Assembly (NCBI RefSeq): GCF_000243135.2
Contig: NC_019903.1
Span: 1,030,001 to 1,094,000 of the forward strand
DNA length: 64,000 nt
Direction of reading: 5' to 3'
DNA from: Desulfitobacterium dichloroeliminans LMG P-21439
GTDB lineage: Bacteria > Bacillota > Desulfitobacteriia > Desulfitobacteriales > Desulfitobacteriaceae
Of the stretch, positions 32,507-41,940 are shown in pieces (within the stretch, counting starts at the first letter, position 1; the number at the start of each line of letters is the position of its first letter). A program made the translations under genes and the position numbers. The notes beneath the pieces were generated by a model, which had not been told where the DNA came from, searched no databases, and saw nothing but the letters and a program-made list of their open reading frames with translations.

Positions 32507-33652
32507 ATGAGAAAAGAGAAGAAGGAAAGGCATTCTTGGAAAACGGGATATACCACAGGAAGCTGTGCAGCCGGAGCAGCGAAAGCCGCGTGTCTATGGC
32601 TCCAAGGAATAGACCCGGGTCCGAAGATCGAGATTACTCTGCCTCGAGGAGAACAGCTTCCCCTACCAATTCACAATAGAGAAAAGGAGAATGATTGGGC
32701 GCGGGTAGGAATAATAAAGGATGCAGGAGATGATCCGGACGTTACCCATGGTCTAGAAATACAAGCCCAGGTGCGAATCCTTTCCGACCAAGGAAAAATC
32801 CATATCTGCGGTGGTCGGGGAATAGGTGTCGTCACCAAAAAGGGACTTCAAGTCCCTCAGGGAGAGCCTGCCATCAATCCTGTGCCACACCAAATGATTG
32901 AAGCGGCTGTACGTGAAGTTTTTCCTCGGGAAGAAGTCCAGGTTGTGATTGAAGCGCCTGAAGGAGAGAGTATTGCCCAAAAGACTCTCAATCCCCGTTT
33001 AGGAATCATCGGGGGAATATCTATCTTAGGAACCACAGGGATTGTTCGCCCGATGTCAGAAGAAGCGTTTAAGAATTCGATCCTTCCGGAGTTGGATCAA
33101 GCGATGGGCTATGGTCATAAAGCTATTATTTTGACCCCAGGCAACTATGGGTTTAAGGTAGCCAGCGGACAACTGAGGGTGCCCGAGGAAGCTATTGTGC
33201 AGATGAGCAACTTTGTGGGTTTTTTATTGGAAGAAGCCGCTTATCGCAAGTTTGAGAAGGTGGTACTTTTGGGCCATATCGGAAAGCTTATTAAAGTTGC
33301 TGGTGGAATATTTCATACCCATACCCATGTGGCCGATGCTCGCATGGAGATTCTTGTGGCACATGCGGCACTGGCCGGGGTTCCCCAAGAGTCATTGCTA
33401 AAGTTCGCTGAATTTCCTACAGTTGAAGGGGCTGCTGAAGAAGTACTGGCTCAGGGATGGGGCGATTTGCTCTTCCATTTAGCGAATCGGGCAAGTGAGC
33501 GGGCTCGGGAGCATGTTCGTGGGGATTTGCTGGTGGGTACAGCATTCACCTTGCTTAATGGTGAGATTATTGCTTGGGATGCTCGAGCTGAGGATATTAT
33601 CAAGGAATTTTGGTATTGGCCGGAAGCCAAGCAGGATTTACGGGAAAAATAG
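32507..33652 (+). CDS. cbiD: Cobalt-precorrin-5B C1-methyltransferase CbiD
   Basis: SAM-dependent methylation at C1 in the anaerobic cobalamin pathway. The 381 residues begin with the hallmark KTGYTTGSCAAGAAKAA, and contain GGRGIGVVTKKGL, GIIGGISILGTTGIVRPMS and VLLGHIGKLIKVAGG. The ribosome site is weak (TAGGACGG). Unlike the rest of the pathway it lies upstream of the cobalamin riboswitch and next to a MarR gene, so its control should differ from that of cbiET onward. Confidence 0.95.
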   Translation: MRKEKKERHSWKTGYTTGSCAAGAAKAACLWLQGIDPGPKIEITLPRGEQLPLPIHNREKENDWARVGIIKDAGDDPDVTHGLEIQAQVRILSDQGKIHICGGRGIGVVTKKGLQVPQGEPAINPVPHQMIEAAVREVFPREEVQVVIEAPEGESIAQKTLNPRLGIIGGISILGTTGIVRPMSEEAFKNSILPELDQAMGYGHKAIILTPGNYGFKVASGQLRVPEEAIVQMSNFVGFLLEEAAYRKFEKVVLLGHIGKLIKVAGGIFHTHTHVADARMEILVAHAALAGVPQESLLKFAEFPTVEGAAEEVLAQGWGDLLFHLANRASERAREHVRGDLLVGTAFTLLNGEIIAWDARAEDIIKEFWYWPEAKQDLREK

Positions 33653-33700
33653 AGAATTCAAGGATAAGGAATAGAGAAAAGAGTCAGAATTAAATAAAAG

Positions 33701-33917
33701 TTCAAGGTTCCTCTTTGAGGATGAAAAGGGAAGTCGGTGAAAATCCGGCGCGGTCCCGCCACTGTGAACCATGAGTGCCCCTCAATAACCCACTAGATAA
33801 TTCCGGGAAGGGAAGGGGCGTGATGACTGGAAGCCAGGAGACCTGCCTTGAATTGTTATATTCACACCTACGAGCGATGGGTGTTGTAAAAGAGCCGCTC
33901 AAGGCTCTTTTTATTTT
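33701..33917 (+). promoter_or_regulatory. Cobalamin riboswitch with terminator
   Basis: Conserved core elements are present: GAAAATCCGGCGCGGTCCCG and CCACTGTGA in the middle and the B12 box AAGCCAGGAGACCTGCC at 33831-33847. A terminator hairpin (33888-33896 with 33902-33910, then a T run) follows. Adenosylcobalamin binding should promote termination and lower expression of the genes from 33940 onward. Confidence 0.95.
33888..33917 (+). terminator. Riboswitch expression-platform terminator
   Basis: AAAAGAGCC (33888-33896), loop GCTCA, AGGCTCTTT (33902-33910) and a T-rich tail, 20 bp before the next start codon. Confidence 0.85.
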
Positions 33918-33939
33918 TATACGGAAGGGAAGATAAGGG

Positions 33940-35172
33940 ATGATCCGAATCGTGGGAATGGGTCCGGGAACGCCAGAGTGGGTTGCCCCAGCAATCCGAG
34001 ACAGTGTAAAGCAATGCGGTGTTTTACTGGGTGGCTCTCGGGCGCTCAAGCTATTTCCTGATTTTAAGGGAGATACATACCAAATCAGTGGTAATTTATC
34101 AGAGACCCTAGAAAAGCTACAAAGAGCGATAGAGCAAGGAAAGCAGGCTGGAGTGTTGGTCTCAGGAGATCCGGGTTATTATAGCCTTCTTCCCTTGTTA
34201 AAGAGAGAATTTCCCCATGAGGAGATTCAAGTGTTCCCTGGAATCAGCTCGATTCAATTCGCTTTTGCCCGTGCTGGAATCCCTTGGCAGGAGGCGGAGC
34301 TGCTCAGTGTCCATGGACGTTCGTTGAATTCATTGCCTCTGAATCTTAAGCAAACCATAGGGATATTGACCGGTGGCGAGAACACTCCCCAAGCGGTCGC
34401 TCGTTACTATCAGAGGTATGGATTTAATCCGAGGATTTCTGTGGGAAATGCACTGTCTTATCCTGAGGAGAGGTGGTTAAATACAGATGCCCAAGAACTG
34501 ATGGACTCAGCAGGGGATTTTACGAATGCAGTGATGCTTCTCTACCCTGAAGAGACTAAGCTCGCCGGGGATGCATCGCTTCTTGCCTGTCCTAAAGGGT
34601 TTGGTATTAATGATGAGGAGTTTATCCGAGGGAATGTGCCTATGACCAAGAGTGAAATTCGGATTCAGGTTTTGGCGAAGGCCGAGATTACAGCTTCCAC
34701 GAGAATCCTCGATGTGGGAGCGGGGACAGGCAGTATCGGTATTGAAGCAGCTCTTCTGGCCCAGCGGGGGTGTGTCTACGCCGTCGAGGAGAATCCAGAG
34801 GCACAGGAACTCATTCTCCTAAATCAAGAAAAATTTCAAATCAGAAATCTTCGGCTGATTCGAGGGGCAGCCCCGGTCGCTTTGCAAGGTATCCCCCCCA
34901 TGGACGTGTGTATTATCGGCGGGAGTCACGGCCAAATTCAACAGATATTGCAACAAGCTCCCCTTGTACCGGGGGGTAGGGTAGTAATGACTGCTGTAAC
35001 AATAGAGACCTTGGCTAGTGGTATGGAAGCCCTGAAAAGTTTGGCTTATCAAGATATTGATGTGGTATCCATTCAAGCAGTGCGTTGGAAGGGGATGGGG
35101 ATAAAGGATATTCATCTTGCCCAAGCACAAAATCCGGTATTTATCATCTCAGGGCGGAAGAAAACTAACTAG
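33940..35172 (+). CDS. cbiET: CbiE-CbiT fusion, precorrin-6Y C5,15-methyltransferase (decarboxylating)
   Basis: A 410-residue bifunctional enzyme. Residues 1-200 are CbiE, a tetrapyrrole methylase opening with GMGPGTPEW and adding the C5 methyl. Residues about 225-410 are CbiT (SAM motif DVGAGTGSIGIEAA), which methylates C15 and removes the C12 acetate carboxyl. The fusion corresponds to CobL. First gene under the cobalamin riboswitch. GGAAGGGAAG lies before ATG 33940. Confidence 0.93.
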   Translation: MIRIVGMGPGTPEWVAPAIRDSVKQCGVLLGGSRALKLFPDFKGDTYQISGNLSETLEKLQRAIEQGKQAGVLVSGDPGYYSLLPLLKREFPHEEIQVFPGISSIQFAFARAGIPWQEAELLSVHGRSLNSLPLNLKQTIGILTGGENTPQAVARYYQRYGFNPRISVGNALSYPEERWLNTDAQELMDSAGDFTNAVMLLYPEETKLAGDASLLACPKGFGINDEEFIRGNVPMTKSEIRIQVLAKAEITASTRILDVGAGTGSIGIEAALLAQRGCVYAVEENPEAQELILLNQEKFQIRNLRLIRGAAPVALQGIPPMDVCIIGGSHGQIQQILQQAPLVPGGRVVMTAVTIETLASGMEALKSLAYQDIDVVSIQAVRWKGMGIKDIHLAQAQNPVFIISGRKKTN

Positions 35173-35208
35173 AGTGAAATTGAATTTTCAGAACGGAGGA
35201 GAACCATA

Positions 35209-35955
35209 ATGCAGCAAGAACAAAATGAACGAACAATTCCTCAGAGTACAAGGAAAGCTAAGTTGTATGGGGTGGGTGTTGGCCCAGGGGATCCGAGCCT
35301 AATCACTCTGCGGGCCGTGGAAATCCTGCAAGGGATGCAGGTCATAGCCATACCCAAGTCCAAGATGGAGCGGGAAAGTGTTGCCTGGGAAATAGCACAA
35401 GCCCACTGCCCTTCTGGGGTGAGAATTTTGGAGTTGGAGATGCCCATGACCGCGGATAAAGAAATACTTCAAGCGGCCTGGCATCAAGCAGCAGTGAAAA
35501 TTAAAGCTGAGCTTGATCTAGGGCATTCGGTCGCTTTTCTTACTTTAGGAGATCCTTCTTTATATAGTACCTACAGTTACCTGCTGGCGATTCTTAAAAG
35601 TCAGCTTGAACCGGATCAGATCGAGACTATTCCGGGCATCACTGCGATGTCAGCTGCAGCAGCTCGGGTAAACTGGCCCTTAGCCATTGGCGACGACCCT
35701 TTAATAGTTTTACCAGGTATCGAGGGATTAGAAGAGTATGAGCAATACCCTAATCTCGTATTGATGAAAGTATCACGAAATCTGCCGGATGTACTTAATC
35801 ATATTCAGAAGACAGGAGCGCAAGCTGTTTTAGCAACACGTGTCAGTCAAACAGGAGAAGAGATCCGTCTGCTTAGTCCAGGAGAAGTGATAGAGAAAGT
35901 GGATTATTTAAGTCTTGTGCTATACAAGAAGGATAGGAGTGAAGATCTTGGTTGA
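35209..35955 (+). CDS. cbiL: Cobalt-precorrin-2 C20-methyltransferase CbiL
   Basis: A 248-residue tetrapyrrole methylase: N-terminal GVGVGPGDPSLITLRAVEI, the central LGDPSLYSTY and GITAMSAAAA are typical of CbiL/CobI. It adds the first ring methyl after cobalt insertion. CGGAGGAG lies before ATG 35209. It overlaps the next gene by 8 bp. Confidence 0.93.
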   Translation: MQQEQNERTIPQSTRKAKLYGVGVGPGDPSLITLRAVEILQGMQVIAIPKSKMERESVAWEIAQAHCPSGVRILELEMPMTADKEILQAAWHQAAVKIKAELDLGHSVAFLTLGDPSLYSTYSYLLAILKSQLEPDQIETIPGITAMSAAAARVNWPLAIGDDPLIVLPGIEGLEEYEQYPNLVLMKVSRNLPDVLNHIQKTGAQAVLATRVSQTGEEIRLLSPGEVIEKVDYLSLVLYKKDRSEDLG

Positions 35956-36733
35956 TCAGGTGAAAGTTGACTTGGGTCAAGTCCTTTTCGTAGGAGCAGG
36001 CCCTGGAGATCCGGATTTGATTACCTTGAAAGGCAAAAAGGCACTTGAAGAAGCTGACCGAGTCATCTATGCGGGATCATTAGTCAATCCGGAAATCCTA
36101 AAGCACTGCCGAGAAGGGATTGCTCTTTTTGATAGCGCCAGTTTGACCTTGGAAGAAACCATCACTATTATGGCGGAAGGAGTACGCAAGGGTGAAAAGG
36201 TTGTGCGCTTACATACTGGTGATCCCAGTGTTTATGGTGCAATTCAAGAGCAAATGCAACAGTTGGACGCCTTGGCAATGACTTATGGGGTGATCCCAGG
36301 GGTAAGTTCTGTGTTCGCTGCCGCGGCAGCTGTCAAGAGAGAGTTCACCTTACCCGAAGTCAGTCAAACTTTAATCCTTACGCGTTTAGCCGGAAGAACT
36401 CCTGTACCAGAAAAAGAAGATCTTGCCTTATTGGCACAGCATCGGGCCAGTATGGCGATTTTTCTTAGTGTGCAGGAGATTGGTGAAGTGGTAGAATCTC
36501 TTGGCCAAAGTTATCCCCCGAATACGCCGGTCGCCGTTGTATATCGGGCCAGTTGGCCTGATGAACAGATTCTGGAGGGGACCTTGGCAACGATTGAACA
36601 GCGAGTCAAAGAGGCAGGGATTCGAAAGCACGCCCAAATCTTAGTGGGGGATTTTCTCAGAGATAAAGGAGCACGTTCAAAGCTCTATGACCCTGAATTT
36701 ACCCATGAGTATCGGCAAGGAAATTTGGTATGA
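35948..36733 (+). CDS. cbiF: Cobalt-precorrin-4 C11-methyltransferase CbiF
   Basis: Tetrapyrrole methylase of 261 residues with GAGPGDPDLITLKGKKAL, HTGDPSVYGAIQEQ and the CbiF-type LTRLAGRTPVP. TTG 35948 is preferred: AGGAG (35935-35939) lies 8 nt before it and the product starts close to the known family start. ATG 35915 would overlap cbiL by 41 bp without a ribosome site. Its stop overlaps cbiG (ATGA). Confidence 0.92.
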   Translation: MVDQVKVDLGQVLFVGAGPGDPDLITLKGKKALEEADRVIYAGSLVNPEILKHCREGIALFDSASLTLEETITIMAEGVRKGEKVVRLHTGDPSVYGAIQEQMQQLDALAMTYGVIPGVSSVFAAAAAVKREFTLPEVSQTLILTRLAGRTPVPEKEDLALLAQHRASMAIFLSVQEIGEVVESLGQSYPPNTPVAVVYRASWPDEQILEGTLATIEQRVKEAGIRKHAQILVGDFLRDKGARSKLYDPEFTHEYRQGNLV

Positions 36734-37833
36734 AAGTAGCCCTCGTGGCGCTCACCGGTCAAGGCCTCAGCACAGCTCGCAATATTGTGGAGAGATGGTC
36801 CGACGAGGAACCACTGAAGCCGGAGTTATGGCTTAACCAGCGACTCAAAGGTCAGTATACTGATGGAGCGCAGACCGTGCATCCTCACTACTTTGAGCTA
36901 TTAAAAGAAGTCGTGCCGAGGATATGGCAGAGCGGCTCGCTTTTGATTTTCATTATGGCTACAGGGATTGTAGTTCGGCAGATTGCTCCCTATCTACAGG
37001 GGAAAGATCGGGACCCGGCAGTCTTGGTGCTGGATGAAAAGGGGGAGTTTGTCATCTCTTTGTTATCCGGCCATTTAGGGGGAGCAAATGCCTGGACAAG
37101 AACTGTGGCCCAGTGGCTTGATGCACAACCGGTGGTGACGACAGCCACTGATGGACAGGGATTAATCGCACCTGATGAGTATGCGCGGCAGTTCGGCTGG
37201 GCAATAGAGCCTTTAGCAGGATTAAAATATATCAATCGAATCTTACTAGAGGAAAGTTGTCTACGGGTATGGACGGATTGTCTACAGGAGGAACATCCGC
37301 TTCGTCAAGACGCCGCTTACTGCTTTGTAAAGGATGAAGAAAAGGCACATGCCCATCTATGGATTACCCCTCGAGATAGCCAGTGGGAAAAGGATCCGAT
37401 CGATCTGTGCACTGACAAGAGCCATCCAGTAAGTCTAATTCCTAGGATTTATAGTATCGGTGTCGGGTGTCGCAAGGGAGCAAGTCTAGACCAGATTAGC
37501 AAAGCCGTTGCTCAAAGTCTCCGGCAGCTGGGGATTTCTTCTCAGAGCATTCTTGGTCTATATAGCATCGACTTAAAAGCTGAGGAGGCTGGACTGATTG
37601 AGACAGCCCATCACCTCGGAGTGCCCTTTAGAACATTTTCAGCCCAGCAGATTCAAGAGTTGAATGAAAAGTTTAGGCTAAGTTCTTCAGACTATGTCAA
37701 AGAGATGATTGGAGTGGATGGGGTATGCGAAGCAGCGAGTTTACTGGGAACGAAAGAGGGGGAATTGATTCTCCCCAAACTGAAGCTGAACGGGGTCACA
37801 GTGGCCATCAGCAAGGAAAGATTTTTGTCGTAG
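36730..37833 (+). CDS. cbiG: Cobalt-precorrin-5A hydrolase CbiG
   Basis: A 367-residue enzyme that opens the ring lactone and releases acetaldehyde from C20. The N-terminal part has MATGIVVRQIAPYL and LLSGHLGGANAWT; the C-terminal domain (GVGCRKGASLDQISKAV, from about residue 240) is the conserved CbiG tail. ATGA overlap with cbiF. The 3' end overlaps the cbiH frame by up to 109 bp. Confidence 0.93.
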   Translation: MKVALVALTGQGLSTARNIVERWSDEEPLKPELWLNQRLKGQYTDGAQTVHPHYFELLKEVVPRIWQSGSLLIFIMATGIVVRQIAPYLQGKDRDPAVLVLDEKGEFVISLLSGHLGGANAWTRTVAQWLDAQPVVTTATDGQGLIAPDEYARQFGWAIEPLAGLKYINRILLEESCLRVWTDCLQEEHPLRQDAAYCFVKDEEKAHAHLWITPRDSQWEKDPIDLCTDKSHPVSLIPRIYSIGVGCRKGASLDQISKAVAQSLRQLGISSQSILGLYSIDLKAEEAGLIETAHHLGVPFRTFSAQQIQELNEKFRLSSSDYVKEMIGVDGVCEAASLLGTKEGELILPKLKLNGVTVAISKERFLS

Positions 37834-38546
37834 GGATTGGCCCCGGGGATGAAGAGCATATGACAAAGCGTGTTTTAGATCTCTGGAGCGAAGTGGATGT
37901 AATTGCTGGGTATAAAACCTATATTGATTTGATTCGTCCTTGGGTTGCCGGGAAAAAGTTAGTCTCCACAGGAATGCGGCAGGAGATCGACCGCTGTCGC
38001 GAGGTTGTCGAAATCGCCCTAGAGGGACAGCGAATTGCTTTGGTCAGTAGCGGCGATGCTGGGGTCTATGGTATGGCGGGGATTTTGATTGAATGTTTAG
38101 AAGAAAAAGACGCCCTAGATACCCCTTTGGAGATTATTCCAGGAATCAGTGCCGCCAATGCTGCAGCGTCTTTGTTGGGTGCACCATTGATGCATGATTA
38201 TGCTGTGCTTAGTCTCAGTGACTTGCTTACCCCCTGGGAAGTTATCCAGAAGCGCGTTAAGCTGGCAGCAGAGGGAGATTTTGTCATGGCCATCTATAAT
38301 CCTAAGAGCAAGGGACGTCAGGACCAGATTGAATGGGTTCGCAAAGCGGTGCTGGAATATCGTTCCCCAGCCACTCCCGTGGGCATTGTCCGTGAAGCAT
38401 TGCGGGGAGAATCCCAAGTGGTCATCACGACCCTAGAAGAGTTTACTCAATCTCCGATTGATATGTTGACCACAGTTATAATTGGTAATTCGAATACCCG
38501 CGTGGTGGGTCCTTATATGGTTACTCCCAGGGGATATGTGCTATGA
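37725..38546 (+). CDS. cbiH: Precorrin-3B C17-methyltransferase (ring contraction) CbiH
   Basis: Tetrapyrrole methylase with GIGPGDEEHMTKRVLDLW, SSGDAGVYGMAG and IYNPKSKGRQDQ; it methylates C17 and contracts the ring. The only normal in-frame start is ATG 37725, which overlaps cbiG by 109 bp and adds about 31 residues before the conserved KIFVVGIGPG. A start nearer 37800 would fit the family better, but no ATG, GTG or TTG is available there. The upstream GGAGTGGATGGGG could serve ATG 37725. Confidence 0.88.
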   Translation: MRSSEFTGNERGGIDSPQTEAERGHSGHQQGKIFVVGIGPGDEEHMTKRVLDLWSEVDVIAGYKTYIDLIRPWVAGKKLVSTGMRQEIDRCREVVEIALEGQRIALVSSGDAGVYGMAGILIECLEEKDALDTPLEIIPGISAANAAASLLGAPLMHDYAVLSLSDLLTPWEVIQKRVKLAAEGDFVMAIYNPKSKGRQDQIEWVRKAVLEYRSPATPVGIVREALRGESQVVITTLEEFTQSPIDMLTTVIIGNSNTRVVGPYMVTPRGYVL

Positions 38547-39343
38547 ACCTCTTCATCTTGGCCGGGACGGAGGATGGTAGAGAACTAGCCTCTGCATTCC
38601 AGAAGCGAGGTTATCAGGTGTTGGTTTCTACCTTAACGGAATATGGTTCTGAAATTGCGCAAGAGCAAGGACTTACGGTCCGCTTCGGTGCTTTGGACGA
38701 AGATTCCTTAAGGAGGATTCTGAGAGAACAGGAGATGAGCGCGCTGATTGATGCTACTCACCCCTATGCTCAGGAGATTCATGGCTTAGCTCAGCGTATT
38801 GCCAGTGAATGTGGGCGACCCTATTTTCGTTGGGAACGTCCTTTAGGAGAGTATCCTCCTCATCAGCTTATTTATTTTGTATCGAGTCTCGAAGAAGCAG
38901 CTGAAAGGGCAGCCCAATTGGGCGGACGCATCTTTTTAAGTACGGGAAGCAAAAATCTCAGTGAATGGTTGGCACAGCCTGTTTTTCAAGGTTGTGAGGT
39001 ATTCGTTAGGATACTCCCTACGGCTCAAGTATTAAGCCAATGTGAAACTGCGGGATTGAAACCCTATCAGATAATTGCCATGCAGGGGCCATTTACTAGT
39101 AAGTTTAATGAGGCCCTTTGGGAGCAAATGGAAATCGAGGTCGTTATATCGAAGGAAAGCGGGTCCTTCGGTGGAACCGGGGAGAAAGTCCAAGCCTGTC
39201 TGCAGTTGGGAATCCCTATTATTCTTTTGGAACGGCCGGCTTCTGCTCAGGCAGAGCTGAATACCGATGTAAATGACCCTCATGCCATGCCGACAACGAT
39301 CGGAGACTTTGTCAGAAAGGTGGAGGATACAATTGGATTATGA
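38543..39343 (+). CDS. cbiJ: Cobalt-precorrin-6A reductase CbiJ
   Basis: A 266-residue NAD(P)H-dependent reductase of the macrocycle. Features: ILAGTEDGRELA, LIDATHPYAQEI and FLSTGSKNLSEW, then VVISKESGSFGGTGEKV. ATGA overlap with cbiH and 11-bp overlap with cbiX indicate translational coupling along the operon. Confidence 0.92.
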   Translation: MNLFILAGTEDGRELASAFQKRGYQVLVSTLTEYGSEIAQEQGLTVRFGALDEDSLRRILREQEMSALIDATHPYAQEIHGLAQRIASECGRPYFRWERPLGEYPPHQLIYFVSSLEEAAERAAQLGGRIFLSTGSKNLSEWLAQPVFQGCEVFVRILPTAQVLSQCETAGLKPYQIIAMQGPFTSKFNEALWEQMEIEVVISKESGSFGGTGEKVQACLQLGIPIILLERPASAQAELNTDVNDPHAMPTTIGDFVRKVEDTIGL

Positions 39344-39701
39344 ATTGATTCTTTTAGGACATGGAAGTCGTCGGAAAGAGGCGAATCAAGGATTGCTAGA
39401 GGTGGCTCGTAAAGTGAGCGATATTTTGGGAGAAGAAGTGACCCCGGTGTTTATGGCTCATCAAGCCCCCAGCTTACCTGAAGGTGTACTGGCAAAGATT
39501 AACAAAGGCGCGAAGAAGATTATCATTATGCCCCTCTTTTTATTTCGAGGAGTGCATGTTACCGTCGATGTTCATGAAGAGATCTGTGAGATTAAGGAAA
39601 AATATCCTGAGGTTGAGATTGTGTTTACCAATGAGTTAGGAGCAGATGATGTTATTGCCCAGTTAGCAAGCCTGAGAATTAGGGAGGCATTAGGGGCATG
39701 A
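39333..39701 (+). CDS. cbiX: Sirohydrochlorin cobaltochelatase, short CbiX
   Basis: Inserts cobalt into sirohydrochlorin at the start of the anaerobic pathway. The 122 residues form a single chelatase half, as in archaeal-type CbiX, which works as a dimer. The likely metal-site His is in LILLGHGSRR and a second in GVHVTVDVHEEI. TTG 39333 is chosen because GGAGG (39322-39326) precedes it; ATG 39273 would overlap cbiJ by 71 bp. Confidence 0.9.
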   Translation: MDYELILLGHGSRRKEANQGLLEVARKVSDILGEEVTPVFMAHQAPSLPEGVLAKINKGAKKIIIMPLFLFRGVHVTVDVHEEICEIKEKYPEVEIVFTNELGADDVIAQLASLRIREALGA

Positions 39702-40336
39702 AGGAATTTTTAACGGATCCGCACCAGATTGAGCGTGAGAGTATGCGCATCATTCAGGGGCATTTACAACTGGATTGGACTGAACAGGAGCTAAAGATTG
39801 TGGAGCGCTGCATCCATACCAGCGGCGATCCTTCCTTGGAACCGGTCATCCGCATTCATTCTCAGGCCATTGAGGCTGGGCTTGAGGCCTTAAAGCGAGG
39901 AGCTTTGGTCATAACCGATGTGGAAATGGTCAGAGCAGGGATTGCCAAGAAGCAATTAGCCCAGTTGGGCAGCACGGTAGAGTGCTTCCTTAGTGATTTT
40001 CAAGTGGCGGCTCAGGCGGCTGAATGGGGAATAACTCGTTCCATGGCTGCCTTGCGTATGAACAAAGAGCGGTTAAAAGGGGCTATCGTGGCCATCGGCA
40101 ACGCGCCCACTGCCTTGCTGGAAGTACTGGAGCTCGCCAAAGATCCCCAAACACGGCCGGCCTTGATCGTGGGGATTCCGGTGGGCTTTGTGGGAGCTAA
40201 GGAGTCTAAAGACCTCCTCTGGGAAGAGCATCAAGAACTCCCTTCGATTACGATCCTCGGGAATCGTGGGGGAAGTCCCTTAGCGGCAACCTGTGTCAAT
40301 GCTTTGATTTATTTAGCTGTAAAACGAGAGATCTGA
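39698..40336 (+). CDS. cbiC: Cobalt-precorrin-8 methylmutase CbiC
   Basis: Moves the methyl group from C11 to C12, giving cobyrinate. The 212-residue protein has the active-site region IHTSGDPSLEP (His) and GNAPTALLEVLEL, VGIPVGFVGAKESK and GNRGGSPLAATCVNAL. ATGA-type overlap with cbiX. Confidence 0.95.
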   Translation: MKEFLTDPHQIERESMRIIQGHLQLDWTEQELKIVERCIHTSGDPSLEPVIRIHSQAIEAGLEALKRGALVITDVEMVRAGIAKKQLAQLGSTVECFLSDFQVAAQAAEWGITRSMAALRMNKERLKGAIVAIGNAPTALLEVLELAKDPQTRPALIVGIPVGFVGAKESKDLLWEEHQELPSITILGNRGGSPLAATCVNALIYLAVKREI

Positions 40337-40368
40337 AGCTAATGAAAGTCTTAGATGGAGGTGAGAGG

Positions 40369-41940
40369 ATGAGCGGAAATGAAACGTCCGGTGCAGAGAG
40401 GCAGAGGAGTAAGCAGGCTACTCGGTTGATGATTCAGGGCACATCGTCTAATGTGGGGAAAAGCGTCTTGGCGGCTGCCTTTTGTCGGATTTTCTATCAA
40501 GAGGGCTATCAGGTAGCTCCTTTTAAGGCACAAAATATGGCCTTGAATTCCTTTGTTACGCGATCAGGAGGAGAGATGGGCAGAGCCCAGGTTGTGCAGG
40601 CTCAAGCTGCGGGGTTAGAGCCTGATGTACGTATGAATCCTGTGTTGTTAAAGCCAACAGGGCATACCGGCTCCCAGGTAATTATACTCGGTAAATCCCA
40701 GGGAACACTTTCCGCCTTGAAGTATCACGGTGAGTATCAAAGAAGAACGTGGCCCATCGTGGAAACGGCTCTTCATGAGCTTCTTGAAGAAAACGAAATC
40801 GTGGTCATCGAAGGGGCAGGAAGTCCCGCCGAAGTCAACCTCAAGCAAAACGATATCGTCAATATGCGTGTGGCGATGGAAGCCCAAGCCCCTGTGCTTT
40901 TGGTAGCAGATATTGATCGGGGAGGAGCGTTAGCTTCCGTGGTGGGTACGCTTGAACTTCTGGAGCCAGAGGAGCGTCAGTTGGTTCGAGGTATCGTGAT
41001 GAACAAATTCCGGGGAGATATTAAGCTCTTGCAGCCTGCTCTTGATTTTCTCGAAGAAAGAACTGGAATTCCCGTGGTGGGAGTGGTCCCTTTCTATGAT
41101 CAATTTAAGATCCCGGAGGAAGACTCTGTGGTTCTGGAAGAGCAAAATAGCAAACACCACAAGGGGAAAAACCGTGCAGAAGCCTTAGATGTTGTTGTGA
41201 TACGTCTACCGTATTTGTCAAACTTCACGGATTTTGATCCTTTCGAAGATGAGCCTGATATCAACCTGCGCTATGTGAGAGAAGTAGCAGAAGTTGGTCA
41301 GCCGGATTGTGTGATTCTTCCTGGGAGTAAAAATACCCTATCCGATCTGCGCTTTGTATGGGATAGTGGTTTGGGAGAGAAGATTCTCGATCTCTGGCGA
41401 GAGAATGTTCCTATTATTGGCATCTGTGGAGGCTATCAAATGCTGGGCAGGGTGGTTCATGATCCCCTCGGTACAGAATCGGATCTAGTGGAAATGAACG
41501 GGCTAGGCATTCTTCCCATGAAGACGGAATTTGCCATCGATAAACATACGGTGCAAAGTCATGGTAAGGTTATAGGAACAGAGTTATTCTTCCAACGCTG
41601 CCAAGGGACAGAGATAACAGGCTATGAAATCCATATGGGCAGTTCCCAAGGGGAGGGGGAGCCCCTCTTTGCAATCGAAGCCCAAGGAGAAACCTATGGG
41701 GATGGCTTACTAGTAGGTAGTGCCTTTGGAACCTATCTCCATGGAATATTTGATAATGACCCACTGCGGACCGCTCTTCTAGAATGGCTTTGGGAGAAAA
41801 GAGGAGCACAGCGACCTGTAGGAAAGACCTTGTCACAGGCGGCTATCCGTGAACAAGCCTTTAATGAATTGGCTGAGTGGGTAAGAAATAGCATGGATAT
41901 GGAGAAAATTCGTTCTATCATGGGTCTGAAAAAGGGATGA
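40369..41940 (+). CDS. cbiP: Cobyric acid synthase CbiP/CobQ
   Basis: Glutamine-dependent amidation of four carboxyl groups on adenosylcobyrinate diamide. The N-terminal P-loop-type domain (MIQGTSSNVGKSVLAAAFCR) and C-terminal glutaminase domain with Cys in GICGGYQMLG and His in GTYLHGIFDND are both present; 523 residues. ATG 40369 follows GGAGGTGAG; ATG 40342 lies upstream of that site. Overlaps cbiB by ATGA. Confidence 0.95.
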   Translation: MSGNETSGAERQRSKQATRLMIQGTSSNVGKSVLAAAFCRIFYQEGYQVAPFKAQNMALNSFVTRSGGEMGRAQVVQAQAAGLEPDVRMNPVLLKPTGHTGSQVIILGKSQGTLSALKYHGEYQRRTWPIVETALHELLEENEIVVIEGAGSPAEVNLKQNDIVNMRVAMEAQAPVLLVADIDRGGALASVVGTLELLEPEERQLVRGIVMNKFRGDIKLLQPALDFLEERTGIPVVGVVPFYDQFKIPEEDSVVLEEQNSKHHKGKNRAEALDVVVIRLPYLSNFTDFDPFEDEPDINLRYVREVAEVGQPDCVILPGSKNTLSDLRFVWDSGLGEKILDLWRENVPIIGICGGYQMLGRVVHDPLGTESDLVEMNGLGILPMKTEFAIDKHTVQSHGKVIGTELFFQRCQGTEITGYEIHMGSSQGEGEPLFAIEAQGETYGDGLLVGSAFGTYLHGIFDNDPLRTALLEWLWEKRGAQRPVGKTLSQAAIREQAFNELAEWVRNSMDMEKIRSIMGLKKG

